Shown here: positions 33,286 to 41,603 of the stretch, piece by piece
How the letters are laid out: each line of letters starts with the position of its first letter
How positions within the stretch are numbered: the stretch's first letter is position 1
NCBI RefSeq assembly: GCF_030347995.1
Contig: NZ_JAQIBC010000005.1
Coordinates: 45,650 to 109,649 of the forward strand
Direction: 5' to 3'
Origin: Sulfurovum xiamenensis
GTDB taxonomy: Bacteria > Campylobacterota > Campylobacteria > Campylobacterales > Sulfurovaceae
Length of the DNA stretch: 64,000 nt
Translations under genes and position numbers: made by a program
Notes under the pieces: model-generated
Told to the model about the DNA's origin: nothing
Database searches by the model: none
The model's input: only the letters and a program-made list of their open reading frames with translations

Positions 33286-34144
33286 ATTTCTTCCTTTTCT
33301 CCCATAAACTTTTTCTTGAGATCCCCAATTTTTTAGAGAGTTCTGTATCCGGAAATTTGTATTGAAAACTGTTTACAATGAATTTGACATAGTCATCAAT
33401 GGTCAAGATCTCATTTTGGTCATAGAGTTTAGAGTCTGTGTTAAGCGTAATGGTCTCGAAATCAGACTCCAATTCTGTGGTACTGCATAAAATGAAATCA
33501 TAATCCTTCAACATCTCCAGCAGCGCTTCTTTGTCTGTCTTCTTGAGTTGATGGATCTCAGTAATATAAAGGAGAGAAGAATGACTGCTGCTTTGTATCT
33601 TCTCCTTCCAGTTCTTATCACTTAAAGGGATAAATCTAAGCAGGGTGTTTGTTTGTCTTGCATGTTCAAACACGATCTTATCTACAAGTCTTTGATAGTT
33701 TGTCTCTATGACAAGCGGTGTAGTGATCTGCTCTATATCAAAACTTGTCTCAATATCCTGAAGAAGATTTTCCATATACTCTTGGTATAAAGAGGTTTGT
33801 CGTTTCAGTGACTGGTACTCTTTATAATGCTCTATCTTCCGCATGAGGTCTTCTAACATAAATGGTTTAACGATATAGTCTTTTGCACCCAGTTTCAGTG
33901 GTTCTCCCACCGTATCATTATTGATATAGTTCACCATCAAAATGATAATCTTGTCTTTAAACTGTTTGATAAGCGGTGAAGTGTTCTGTCCTGGTAAATT
34001 TGTCGAAAGCAGATAGACATCACCCTGACTGTTCATGGCCTCTTTAATGGAACTAAATATCTCAGTCACATAGCCATTTTCATTTAGTTTAGAGGCGATA
34101 CTTTGTGCCAAATAGAGTTCATTTTCTACAATGATTATTTTCAT
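33263..34144 (-). CDS. Atypical response regulator (HP1021-like), Fis-type HTH
   Basis: A 293-aa transcription regulator. Start ATG 34144 overlaps the ispDF stop as ATGA and follows GGAAA; a TTG at 34156 is possible. The receiver-like domain (1-115) lacks the phospho-acceptor Asp: the position reads LLSTNLPG with Ser47, and the acidic pocket is VENE. The switch Lys is kept in YIVKPF. A middle domain of about 130-250 leads to a C-terminal HTH_8/Fis-type helix-turn-helix (ELSKKLGISRKSLWEKRKKY). Synteny (mrp, ispDF, this gene, sulfurylase-like, pgpA) identifies it with the HP1021/Cj1608 group, which controls replication and redox genes. It has only one Cys, unlike Cys-rich HP1021. Confidence 0.82.
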   Translation of the reverse strand: MKIIIVENELYLAQSIASKLNENGYVTEIFSSIKEAMNSQGDVYLLSTNLPGQNTSPLIKQFKDKIIILMVNYINNDTVGEPLKLGAKDYIVKPFMLEDLMRKIEHYKEYQSLKRQTSLYQEYMENLLQDIETSFDIEQITTPLVIETNYQRLVDKIVFEHARQTNTLLRFIPLSDKNWKEKIQSSSHSSLLYITEIHQLKKTDKEALLEMLKDYDFILCSTTELESDFETITLNTDSKLYDQNEILTIDDYVKFIVNSFQYKFPDTELSKKLGISRKSLWEKRKKYGLFKKK

Positions 34145-35262
34145 ATGTTTTTCCAATTCAAATAAGTTAAGTTTGCTACGGCATGTACTGTCACACCTTC
34201 TTTTCGTCCTATAAAGCCAAGTTTTTCAGCTGTTGTAGCTTTGATATTGACAAAGTTTTTCCTAATACCGAGTATGGAAGCAAGTGTGGTTCTCATCTCT
34301 TCCTTATAAGGTAGTAGTTTTGGTGCCTCAGCCATGATAGTAAGGTCTACATTGCCTATGGTATACCCAAAAGAGGTTATCTTTTTTACGGTGTCCTGAA
34401 GTAATACTTTAGAGTCTGCTCCGGCATAGGACTCATCCGTATCTGGGTAAAGTTCACCAATATCCCCCATGCCTGCAGCACCTAAAAGTGCATCTATCAG
34501 AGCATGGATGGCAACATCCCCATCACTGTGTGCTTTAAAGCCGTAGTCGACATCTATCTTGACACCGCATAAGAACATCTCTTTGTTGTTTTCAAAAGGA
34601 TGTATATCTATTCCAAAGCCCGTGAGTGTTTTTGTTGAAGGTGCCTGAATGCACGAGAGTTTTTTCAGATCTTCAATGGTGGTGAGTTTATGCGCATCCA
34701 CTGAGCCTTCCACAAAATGTACCTTTTCCCCAAGAGAAGCGATCGCAGAACTGTCATCTGTGAATATCGTTTCAGTTTCAAGTGCTTTCTTGAGCATTTT
34801 AGTAACAGAGAGTTGAGGGGTTTGAATGATCTTTACTTTGTCTCTATCTATAGGTCTGTCATCAAGATAGAGCGTATCTGTGACAGGGAGTACAGGTACG
34901 ATGCAGGCCCCTTTTTCTTTAGACTCCATGATACGTTGTATCATATCTGAAGGGACACAGCACCTAGCGATATCACTGACAAGTACATACTCTGAAGTTA
35001 CTTTCTGAAGCGCATTGGTGAGTGATGCTTGTCTACTTTCGCCCCCTTCAATATAGGTATAGGAAGCAAAATTTTTCATCAGACGTATTTCGTCTTTTGT
35101 GGATACGATGATGATCTGATCAAAATTGGCATTTTTTTCAAAGTGTTCAGCAACGTGTAACCATAAAGGGATCTCTCCAGTATAGAGCCACTGTTTTTTC
35201 ATCTTCATTTTAAATCTTGAGGAGCTTCCTGCTCCTAAAAGTATCAAAGTAGTGTTTGACAA
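34141..35262 (-). CDS. ispDF: Bifunctional IspD/IspF enzyme (MEP pathway)
   Basis: Fusion of 2-C-methyl-D-erythritol 4-phosphate cytidylyltransferase (IspD, N-terminal, about 1-210) and 2-C-methyl-D-erythritol 2,4-cyclodiphosphate synthase (IspF, about 215-373), typical of Campylobacterota. IspD shows LILLGAGSSSRFKMKMKKQW; IspF shows GFGIDIHPF (metal Asp/His), AHSDGDVAIHALIDALLGAA and DIGELYPDTD. Start: I prefer TTG 35262 (SNTTLILLGAG...), preceded by AGGA at 35272-35269 with 6-nt spacing. An upstream in-frame GTG at 35325 would overlap a TATAAT box at 35320-35315 on this strand, so it is probably before the transcript start. 373 aa results. Confidence 0.92.
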   Translation of the reverse strand: MSNTTLILLGAGSSSRFKMKMKKQWLYTGEIPLWLHVAEHFEKNANFDQIIIVSTKDEIRLMKNFASYTYIEGGESRQASLTNALQKVTSEYVLVSDIARCCVPSDMIQRIMESKEKGACIVPVLPVTDTLYLDDRPIDRDKVKIIQTPQLSVTKMLKKALETETIFTDDSSAIASLGEKVHFVEGSVDAHKLTTIEDLKKLSCIQAPSTKTLTGFGIDIHPFENNKEMFLCGVKIDVDYGFKAHSDGDVAIHALIDALLGAAGMGDIGELYPDTDESYAGADSKVLLQDTVKKITSFGYTIGNVDLTIMAEAPKLLPYKEEMRTTLASILGIRKNFVNIKATTAEKLGFIGRKEGVTVHAVANLTYLNWKNI

Positions 35263-35463
35263 GTTTATTCCTAAAAAATCTATACCAAGTATAGTGTGTA
35301 TCAAATTGTAACGAATTATACTCACAGAACCCTTTAGTCATACTTTATCGGACAAATTTACTCTTATTTACGATATTGGTCTATTTTTTCAATCTAATTT
35401 AAGATTCAAGTGGTATAACTCGTATATCATTAACGAAATAAAATTAAGTTAGGAATAAAGAAC

Positions 35464-36645
35464 ATGACACAAGAAAATGTATTAGAAGCGTTGAAGAACG
35501 TTACATATCCGGGCTTTACGAAAGATATCGTCACATTCGGTTTTGTCAAAGATATAGTTATCAATGGTGATACTATAGGTTTGACAATAGATATTACTTC
35601 ATCGGCTGATGAGGTAAAAGCACAACTTAGACTTGAAGCAACCAATGAACTCAATAAACTTGGGTTCAAAGACGTGAATATTAATATCACTGCGCCGGAA
35701 GCACCAAAACAAATGTCTAACTCAGTAAGCGGTAAGAATATCGCACCACATATTAAGAACTTTGTAATGGTAAGTTCAGGTAAAGGTGGTGTTGGTAAAT
35801 CTACCACTTCTGTAAACATTGCAGTTGCTATGGCAATGCAAGGTAAAAAAGTAGGTCTTCTTGATGCAGATATTTATGGACCGAACATTCCTCGTATGAT
35901 GGGTGTTGAAGATCAAAAACCAGAGATCCAAGGGAACAAAGCAGTACCATTAAAAGCCTATGGTGTTGAAATTATGTCTATGGGTTCATTAATGGAACCA
36001 GGAACGTCTCTTATCTGGAGAGGTTCTATGATCATGAAAGCGATCGAGCAATTCTTGAGAGATATTCTCTGGTCTGAACTGGATGTACTTGTGATCGATA
36101 TGCCTCCAGGAACTGGTGATGCACAGCTTTCACTTGCACAAGCTGTACCTATCACTGCGGGTATCACAGTAACGACACCACAAGAGGTTTCTCTTGATGA
36201 CAGTAGACGTTCATTAGACATGTTCCAAAAACTCCATATCCCAACTGCGGGTATCATTGAGAATATGAGTGGATTCATCTGTCCTTCATGTGATACTGAG
36301 TCTGATATCTTTGGTATGGGTACAACAGAACCGGTCGCTAAAGAGTACGATACAAATGTGATCGCTCGTATCCCAATAGAACCAGCGATCAGAGTCGGTG
36401 GAGATACTGGTATGCCGGTAACATACCATAAGCCAGATTCTGAAACGGCTAAGCGTTACCAGGAAGCTGCATCGAATCTTCTTGCATTTATCGATAAAGT
36501 AAATGCTGAGGGTGGAGCAGACAACTCAGCTGTACAACCAACGACACCTCCAGGTGTAAGTGCGTGTAGTACAGGTGCAGGAGCAGCTTCGGCACCTGCA
36601 AAAACTGAAGGTGAAAGTTGCGGAACAGGCTGCGGCTGCCACTAA
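35464..36645 (+). CDS. mrp: Mrp/ApbC-type Fe-S cluster carrier ATPase
   Basis: Cytoplasmic P-loop ATPase (NUBP/Mrp) that delivers 4Fe-4S clusters. A DUF59/MIP18 domain occupies about 1-80; the deviant Walker A GKGGVGKST is at 106-114; the cluster-binding CPSC lies near 272-275; VIDMPPGTGDAQLS follows Walker B. The tail after about residue 350 is low-complexity (Ala, Pro, Thr, Gly) and ends in CGTGCGCH, with Cys386, Cys390 and Cys392, an unusual extra Cys cluster. It is divergent from ispDF with a 200-nt shared promoter region. AGGAATAAAGAAC precedes the ATG. Confidence 0.93.
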   Translation: MTQENVLEALKNVTYPGFTKDIVTFGFVKDIVINGDTIGLTIDITSSADEVKAQLRLEATNELNKLGFKDVNINITAPEAPKQMSNSVSGKNIAPHIKNFVMVSSGKGGVGKSTTSVNIAVAMAMQGKKVGLLDADIYGPNIPRMMGVEDQKPEIQGNKAVPLKAYGVEIMSMGSLMEPGTSLIWRGSMIMKAIEQFLRDILWSELDVLVIDMPPGTGDAQLSLAQAVPITAGITVTTPQEVSLDDSRRSLDMFQKLHIPTAGIIENMSGFICPSCDTESDIFGMGTTEPVAKEYDTNVIARIPIEPAIRVGGDTGMPVTYHKPDSETAKRYQEAASNLLAFIDKVNAEGGADNSAVQPTTPPGVSACSTGAGAASAPAKTEGESCGTGCGCH

Positions 36646-36669
36646 ATCCTTGCATATTATTACATCTTT

Positions 36670-36696
36670 GACCGAATCGCTTTGTTGCATTCGGTC
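36670..36696 (+). terminator. Hairpin after mrp
   Basis: GACCGAAT (36670-36677) and ATTCGGTC (36689-36696) form a perfect 8-bp stem with an 11-nt loop, 24 nt after the mrp stop. There is no strong U-tract, so termination efficiency is uncertain, but the position fits a 3' end for mrp. Confidence 0.6.
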
Positions 36697-36808
36697 ATAT
36701 GTCTTCAATTATACTCTCTCAATTAACCATACAATTCAATTAAATCTATAATAAACACTATTTAATATAACCCATTTGCAACTTAGTCGCATTTAATAAG
36801 TTTTCAGT

Positions 36809-36823
36809 TATAATTCCACCATG
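36809..36823 (+). promoter_or_regulatory. -10 box immediately before Fur-family gene
   Basis: TATAAT at 36809-36814 ends only 6 nt before the ATG at 36821. If used, transcription would begin at or next to the start codon, giving a leaderless message; no ribosome site is visible. Upstream, TTGCAACTTAGTCGCA (36776-36791) has dyad ends (TGC/GCA) and could be an operator, but the symmetry is short. Confidence 0.4.
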
Positions 36824-37189
36824 AAAATAGAAGAACTGATCAAAGATAAAAATATCAAGCTTACCACTGCAAGAGTAAAACTTTTAGAGATATTAAAAGA
36901 AGCAGACAGGCCTCTATGTTATGAAGAGATCAAAAATGATATTTCTATGGATAAAGCGACTTTTTATAGAAATATTTCTAAATTTGAGGAAGAGGGTATC
37001 TTGAATGCCTTTGAATCCAATGATAAAAAAAGATATTTTGAGGTCCGACTAAATCCACATGCACATTTTGTTTGTGTAAAGTGCAATAGTGTAGAGTGTA
37101 TTAAAAATATTGATATCACATTGCCAAATTATGAAATTAATAATGTGATTATCAATGGTACATGTCCATCATGTTTGGCGTCAGTGTAA
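36821..37189 (+). CDS. Fur-family metalloregulator (probable Zur)
   Basis: A 122-aa repressor of the Fur family, shorter than typical Fur (about 150 aa). The winged helix (1-80) contains KLTTARVKLLEILKEADRPL and KATFYRNISKFEEEGIL. The structural zinc site is CVKC (about residues 85-88) and CPSC (about 115-118); HAHFVC supplies a regulatory His. Fur, Zur and PerR cannot be split by sequence alone here, but the downstream znuA-znuB genes make zinc the likely ligand. It starts with ATG 36821 and probably has a leaderless transcript. It may autoregulate the whole locus. Confidence 0.85.
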   Translation: MKIEELIKDKNIKLTTARVKLLEILKEADRPLCYEEIKNDISMDKATFYRNISKFEEEGILNAFESNDKKRYFEVRLNPHAHFVCVKCNSVECIKNIDITLPNYEINNVIINGTCPSCLASV

Positions 37190-37245
37190 TCTATAAATAG
37201 TGAAACAATTTATTTAATTTAATCATACAAAAGGGGGTAATTTTT

Positions 37246-37599
37246 ATGAAACTACAACACTCTGTGAAGTTACTACTTATTGCTCTTTTTGTTTGGACAT
37301 CCCAGAGTACAATCATTCACTTTCAGCATTATGATCAGGATGAGATCTCAGAATGTAACGTCTGTGATACATCTCACAAGATCAAGCTTTATCAACATAC
37401 TAAAGATGTGGTTGTGATCAATGAGAATCCTTCAATAACAATAAGAAGAGAAGTGGAAAAGGTTGTTGTTAATGCAAGCTTTGACTATACAGAGGTACCA
37501 CAATTCAAGCAGATTGATATTGTCAAACATTCTCAATATACCGACATATTTTTAGCACTAGGGTTTAATGCGACTGCACCTCCGATATATTTTGCATAA
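37246..37599 (+). CDS. Small exported protein with CxxC, zinc locus
   Basis: A 117-aa protein I cannot name. Residues about 8-24 (VKLLLIALFVWTSQSTI) form a signal or anchor; the mature part begins with His-rich IHFQHYDQDE and a CNVCDTSH motif (Cys pair about residues 37-40), which could bind zinc. The rest is beta-rich with VVVINENP and YTEVPQFK. It has a strong GGGGGT ribosome site 8 nt before the ATG. Position between the Fur-family gene and the outer-membrane protein suggests a role in periplasmic metal handling. Confidence 0.68.
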   Translation: MKLQHSVKLLLIALFVWTSQSTIIHFQHYDQDEISECNVCDTSHKIKLYQHTKDVVVINENPSITIRREVEKVVVNASFDYTEVPQFKQIDIVKHSQYTDIFLALGFNATAPPIYFA

Positions 37600-37665
37600 T
37601 CAAAAAATAATTCAACCAAAACCATTTAAAAAAAACAAAAATATTAATAATTAAGGATATACACT

Positions 37666-38943
37666 ATGAAAAAAATAGTATTAACAAGTATGCTTTGTGC
37701 CGGCTTGGCTTACGGTGATATAGCACAACTTTTAGATGAAGAAAAAAGAACGTTTGACAGTTCAAAATATATTCCGGATATCTCTCTCATTACTGACGTC
37801 TCTTATGTAAATCGTAGTATAAACGACGATGAGCTCTCTCATCTTGGACTTCCTGGTATTGCACATGGTCTCTACGCAGAACATGCACACGGTGGCAGTA
37901 ATGAGGCTACCTATAATGCAAACCAGGGATTTAATTTTAACTATGCGGAGCTGATCCTTTCAAGCAGTGTGGATCCGTTTTTCAGTATGGATGCTACATT
38001 TCACTTCAGTCAAGAAGGTGTAGAAGTTGAAGAGGCTTATTTTACCTCGACTGCGCTGGGAAATGGACTAAGATTAAGAGGTGGTAAACTTCTCTCAAAT
38101 TTCGGATATATCAATGCACAACACCATCACTATTGGGATTTTGGAGATATGCCACTCGTCTATGAATCATTTTTGGGAACACACGGTATCAATGAGTTGG
38201 GTGTTCAGGTCCAATGGACAGCCCCAACGCCGTTTTATCTTATGGCAGGACTTGAAGTACTTCAAGGTGAAAATGAACAAATGTTTGGCAATGGTTCAGT
38301 AGAATTAGAAAATGTATGGACAAGTGTGGGAGAAGATCACATTGAGGGTACGGATGCGCCATCTCTTTATGTAGGTTACGTGAAATCCTCTTTTGATATC
38401 GGTGATACGACGATCTTTGGTGGACTCTCTTATGCACAGGGTGATTCTCTCATAGACCATAGTGAGGATGAGGGTGATGAAGCTCATGTATTTAAAGGTG
38501 ATGGAAAGCTTTACGGGGCTGATCTGGTAGTGTTGCATGCGTTTGACTCTTACCGATCTTTTAAATGGCAAACGGAGTGGCTAAACAGAGAGCTTGATGG
38601 GGTACAATATACTCCAACTGCCTCTGCAGATATCAATAAAGAACAGAGCGGTCTCTATTCTCAGCTCATCTATACCCATGATAAAAATTGGAGAATGGGT
38701 GTGCGGTATGATACAATATATCAAAATGATATTACAAAGGATGGTGTCGATATGAATGAAGTTGATGATTTCAACAAGTACTCAGCCATGGTTGAATACC
38801 ACACGAGTGAATTTGCACGTTTTAGACTTCAGTATAACCGTAATGAAGCCATGTATGACGAAGCTGGTTTAAGACAGAACCTCGATACGATCATGTTACA
38901 GGCAAATATTGCTATCGGTGCGCACGCGGCACATGCTTTCTAA
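37666..38943 (+). CDS. Outer-membrane beta-barrel of zinc-uptake locus
   Basis: A 425-aa outer-membrane protein with signal peptide (about 1-18, AYGD) and alternating amphipathic strands; C-terminal end ANIAIGAHAAHAF with terminal Phe. A His/Asp-rich loop near residues 62-76 (GLYAEHAHGGSNE) and HHHYWDF near 163 fit zinc capture. There is no plug domain, so it is more like a porin than a classical TonB receptor; similar proteins are sometimes called zinc-regulated outer-membrane receptors. It precedes znuA by 1 nt, so the two are certainly coupled. Zinc specificity is inference from context. Confidence 0.75.
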   Translation: MKKIVLTSMLCAGLAYGDIAQLLDEEKRTFDSSKYIPDISLITDVSYVNRSINDDELSHLGLPGIAHGLYAEHAHGGSNEATYNANQGFNFNYAELILSSSVDPFFSMDATFHFSQEGVEVEEAYFTSTALGNGLRLRGGKLLSNFGYINAQHHHYWDFGDMPLVYESFLGTHGINELGVQVQWTAPTPFYLMAGLEVLQGENEQMFGNGSVELENVWTSVGEDHIEGTDAPSLYVGYVKSSFDIGDTTIFGGLSYAQGDSLIDHSEDEGDEAHVFKGDGKLYGADLVVLHAFDSYRSFKWQTEWLNRELDGVQYTPTASADINKEQSGLYSQLIYTHDKNWRMGVRYDTIYQNDITKDGVDMNEVDDFNKYSAMVEYHTSEFARFRLQYNRNEAMYDEAGLRQNLDTIMLQANIAIGAHAAHAF

Positions 38944-38944
38944 T

Positions 38945-39823
38945 ATGAAAAAGATATTTGTTTTATTGACACTTTTACCGTTAACTTTGCTAGCACAGCT
39001 TAATATTGCGGTGAGTTATCCTTTTATTGGTGCATTGACCAAAACGATCGGTGGAGACGATGTCAAGGTAACGGTTTTGGCAAAAGGAAAGTGGGACCCT
39101 CACTTTATTATTCCCCGTCCTTCGCTTATCAGTAAAATGAGAAATGCAGACGCGATGATCATGAATGGCGGACAGCTTGAGATAGGTTGGCTCCCGCCGA
39201 TCATCAATCGTGCCGGTAATCCAAAAACCATGCCCAATACGAAAACATTTTTAAATCTTTCGCACCACATCAAGCTTATCAACAAGCCAAAAAGTGTCGA
39301 CAGAAAACATGGCGATATCCATCCTGACGGGAATCCACATTTTCATATCAGTCCGAAAAATATCCTGAGCCTGGCAAAGGTCATAGAGGAGTTTCTTAGT
39401 AGCATAGATACAGCAAACAAAGATACGTATCAAAAAAACTATTATGAATTTTCTAAATCTTGGCAGCAGAAAATGGCTGTTTGGAAGAAGAAAATGAAAG
39501 ATAAAAAAGGGTTGAAGGTCATTCAGTTTCATGATAACCTTGCGTATTTTAATAAAGAGTACGGTCTTGTGAATAGCGGAACGATCGAACCGCTTCCGGG
39601 GATACCGCCCTCTTCAAAACATACGATCGAGATCATTGAACTGATTAAAAAAGAGCAGCCGTGCTGTATTTTGCATGATGTCTATCACTCAACAAAAACC
39701 GCTGATTTTATCAGCCAAAAAACGGGTATCAAGATCATACTTATGCCGCATGATATAGAGGCACTTGAAGATATTGATAACCTGAGCGCCCTTTTTGACT
39801 ATCTTACGAGTGCGATCAAATGA
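38945..39823 (+). CDS. znuA: Zinc/manganese ABC transporter substrate-binding protein
   Basis: Periplasmic metal-binding protein of cluster A-I (ZnuA/TroA type). Start ATG 38945, one base after the barrel gene's stop, gives 292 aa starting MKKIFVLLTLLPLTLLAQLN, a proper signal peptide; an upstream in-frame start lies inside the preceding gene. Likely metal ligands are His in KWDPHFI (about residue 59), HFHISPKN (about 133), QFHDNLAYF (about 198) and the late acidic PHDIEALED. The His-rich loop between strands is short. It overlaps znuB by 4 nt (ATGA). Confidence 0.87.
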   Translation: MKKIFVLLTLLPLTLLAQLNIAVSYPFIGALTKTIGGDDVKVTVLAKGKWDPHFIIPRPSLISKMRNADAMIMNGGQLEIGWLPPIINRAGNPKTMPNTKTFLNLSHHIKLINKPKSVDRKHGDIHPDGNPHFHISPKNILSLAKVIEEFLSSIDTANKDTYQKNYYEFSKSWQQKMAVWKKKMKDKKGLKVIQFHDNLAYFNKEYGLVNSGTIEPLPGIPPSSKHTIEIIELIKKEQPCCILHDVYHSTKTADFISQKTGIKIILMPHDIEALEDIDNLSALFDYLTSAIK

Positions 39824-40569
39824 TAGATATTTTACTTATTCCGATTGCTCTGGTTGTGGTGCTTGTGATGCTTCACGCTTACTTTGGTATAGAGATCCTA
39901 AAACGGGGGATCATCTTTACTGACCTTGCTATCGCTCAGTTCGCAGCGCTAGGATCATCGATCAGCCTTGGGTATTTTCATGAGGAGTATTTTTACCCTC
40001 TGACCCTGAGCTTTGCATTGCTGTGTGCTTTTTTGATCGCTTTCGCTTCGACGAGGAAACTTCATCTGGAAGCCTTTATAGGGATCCTTTATATCTTGGG
40101 TGCGAGTGGGATCATGATGGTGCTTTCACACTCCTCCGAAGGTATGGAGCATTTCAAATCGCTTCTTGCAAGCGATATACTTTTCACGCCCCTTCATGAT
40201 GTGTTGCAAAGTACAATTATCTATGCTTTCATCGCCATGGCACTTTACTTTGTCTATCCGAAATTAAACGGTTTTTTCAGAGAACTCTTTTTCTTTTCGC
40301 TTCTTGCGATCACGGTTACTTCTTCCGTTTCACTTGCAGGTGTTTTCGTCGTCTTTGTACTTTTGATCGCACCACCTTTTGTTTCGATGTCTCTCAATGC
40401 AAAAAGACCATTGCTTGTCAGTTTCCTTTTTGGATGGTTTTTTAGTATCGGAGCCATTGTTATCTCTTATTTCTATGACTTACCTACAGGTTACAGCATT
40501 GTCTTTATGGGTGCGCTTCTTACTGTGGCCATCGTCATGATGGCATCCAGGAGTGAAAAGAAAAAATGA
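39820..40569 (+). CDS. znuB: Metal ABC transporter permease
   Basis: A 249-aa permease of the ABC-3 family with about seven to eight membrane helices, beginning MIDILLIPIALVVVLVMLHA and including VTVTSSVSLAGVFVVFVLLI. The family signature region LAIAQFAALGSSISLGYF (about residues 38-55) is present. The ATP-binding partner znuC is not found in this cluster or anywhere else in the window. The stop codon lies within a terminator-like palindrome. Confidence 0.87.
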   Translation: MIDILLIPIALVVVLVMLHAYFGIEILKRGIIFTDLAIAQFAALGSSISLGYFHEEYFYPLTLSFALLCAFLIAFASTRKLHLEAFIGILYILGASGIMMVLSHSSEGMEHFKSLLASDILFTPLHDVLQSTIIYAFIAMALYFVYPKLNGFFRELFFFSLLAITVTSSVSLAGVFVVFVLLIAPPFVSMSLNAKRPLLVSFLFGWFFSIGAIVISYFYDLPTGYSIVFMGALLTVAIVMMASRSEKKK

Positions 40570-40587
40570 TCAATCTGATCATTTTTT
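40561..40587 (+). terminator. Terminator overlapping znuB stop
   Basis: AAAAAATGATCA (40561-40572) and TGATCATTTTTT (40576-40587) form a perfect 12-bp AT-rich stem with an ATC loop, ending in a T-run. The znuB stop TGA is inside the left arm. A good candidate intrinsic terminator for the zinc operon. Confidence 0.75.
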
Positions 40588-40645
40588 TGAGCGATTAGAC
40601 ATTTATTTCGCTACAATACATAAAAATAAACATAGGGAACAGACA

Positions 40646-40903
40646 ATGACACCAGCAGAAAAACTCAAAAACCTATTAGAACTTGAGATCATTCCGGATC
40701 TGGAAGTCGCTATTGACGAACTTTTTGCAGCCATAGACAAAGCAAAATCTGCTTCTAAGGAACAAAAAGAAGATCTCGAAGAGATGAGAGAGATGCGAAC
40801 AGAATGTTTTGCTATCATAGAAGAGCTTGGTCGTAATGAACTTGAAGAAGAAGAGATAGAAGAGCTCCTGGCTGAACTGGTCGATATGAAGACGGAAGAA
40901 TAG
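40646..40903 (+). CDS. Small acidic coiled-coil protein
   Basis: An 85-aa protein without a recognised family. Start ATG 40646 follows AGGGAA (40634-40639) with 6-nt spacing; an upstream in-frame extension to 40553 passes through the terminator and is rejected. It is strongly acidic and predicted fully helical, with heptad-like stretches (KEQKEDLEEMREMRTECFAI; EELGRNELEEEEIEELLAEL). One Cys. No membrane segment. Could be a small coiled-coil regulatory or structural protein; function unknown. Confidence 0.7.
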   Translation: MTPAEKLKNLLELEIIPDLEVAIDELFAAIDKAKSASKEQKEDLEEMREMRTECFAIIEELGRNELEEEEIEELLAELVDMKTEE

Positions 40904-40976
40904 GCAATCATTACCTTTTTCAAAAGGAACGGAGATCGGCTTGTAGCCAGAAAATGATAAAAATCGCATTTCTCTA

Positions 40977-41004
40977 TTGACATTTTAATATTAATTGATA
41001 TAAT
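40977..41004 (+). promoter_or_regulatory. Promoter of small OMP gene
   Basis: TTGACA (40977-40982) and TATAAT (40999-41004) with a 16-bp spacer form a consensus sigma-70 promoter 41 bp before the ATG at 41046; TAAGGAAG is the ribosome site. Confidence 0.75.
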
Positions 41005-41045
41005 ATCACCACTTTTCTAAGAATTTAAAATATAAGGAAGAAAAA

Positions 41046-41603
41046 ATGAAAAAAGTTTCACTATCAATCGTTGCCCTGTTGGCAATGAATACATTCGCAT
41101 TTGCAGGTGGGGATTTCACTACTCCGGTAGAACCGCAAGTCACTATACCAGAAGTTGATGAATCAACGGGATCTTTTTATGTAGGTGCAGGGTATACATA
41201 TATAAATTTAGATGCTTCAGGGAACTTCGGTGAGCACGACGGTGATGCAACACTTTTACTGGCAGGTTACAACTTCAACCCATATATCGGTGTAGAGGCT
41301 AGATATGCCGGTTTAACGGACTGTCTTGAAAATACTGCGATCTATGTGAAGCCAATGTACCCGATCGGTGATGCTAAAGTATACGCATTACTTGGATACG
41401 GAGAAACTACATTTGACAAGGGTCCTTCATTTTCAGAAAGTGGTTTCCAATGGGGCCTAGGTGCAAACTATGCAGTGACTGAAAATATCGGTGTCTTTGC
41501 AGACTATACAAACCTGTATGATGATACAGGATTTGATAATGTTGCCGTGAGAGAAGATGTTACTGTTGATACTATCAACGTAGGTGTAACGTATACTTTC
41601 TAA
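41046..41603 (+). CDS. Small outer-membrane beta-barrel protein
   Basis: A 185-aa outer-membrane protein with a signal peptide (about 1-20, AFAGGD) and an eight-strand barrel of the OMP_b-brl/OmpA-like type: strands such as GSFYVGAGYTYINLD, ATLLLAGYNFNPYIGVEARY, AKVYALLGYGETTF and the final TVDTINVGVTYTF. No peptidoglycan-binding OmpA domain. The strong consensus promoter suggests an abundant protein. Its mature N-terminus (GGDFTTPVEPQVTIPEV) resembles that of the porin at 13852, perhaps a shared local sorting style. Specific function unknown. Confidence 0.8.
   Translation: MKKVSLSIVALLAMNTFAFAGGDFTTPVEPQVTIPEVDESTGSFYVGAGYTYINLDASGNFGEHDGDATLLLAGYNFNPYIGVEARYAGLTDCLENTAIYVKPMYPIGDAKVYALLGYGETTFDKGPSFSESGFQWGLGANYAVTENIGVFADYTNLYDDTGFDNVAVREDVTVDTINVGVTYTF

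Noticed and set aside
40553..40645. Upstream extension of the small acidic protein
   Set aside because: It would be translated through the znuB stop region and the terminator hairpin; AGGGAA and ATG 40646 fit better.
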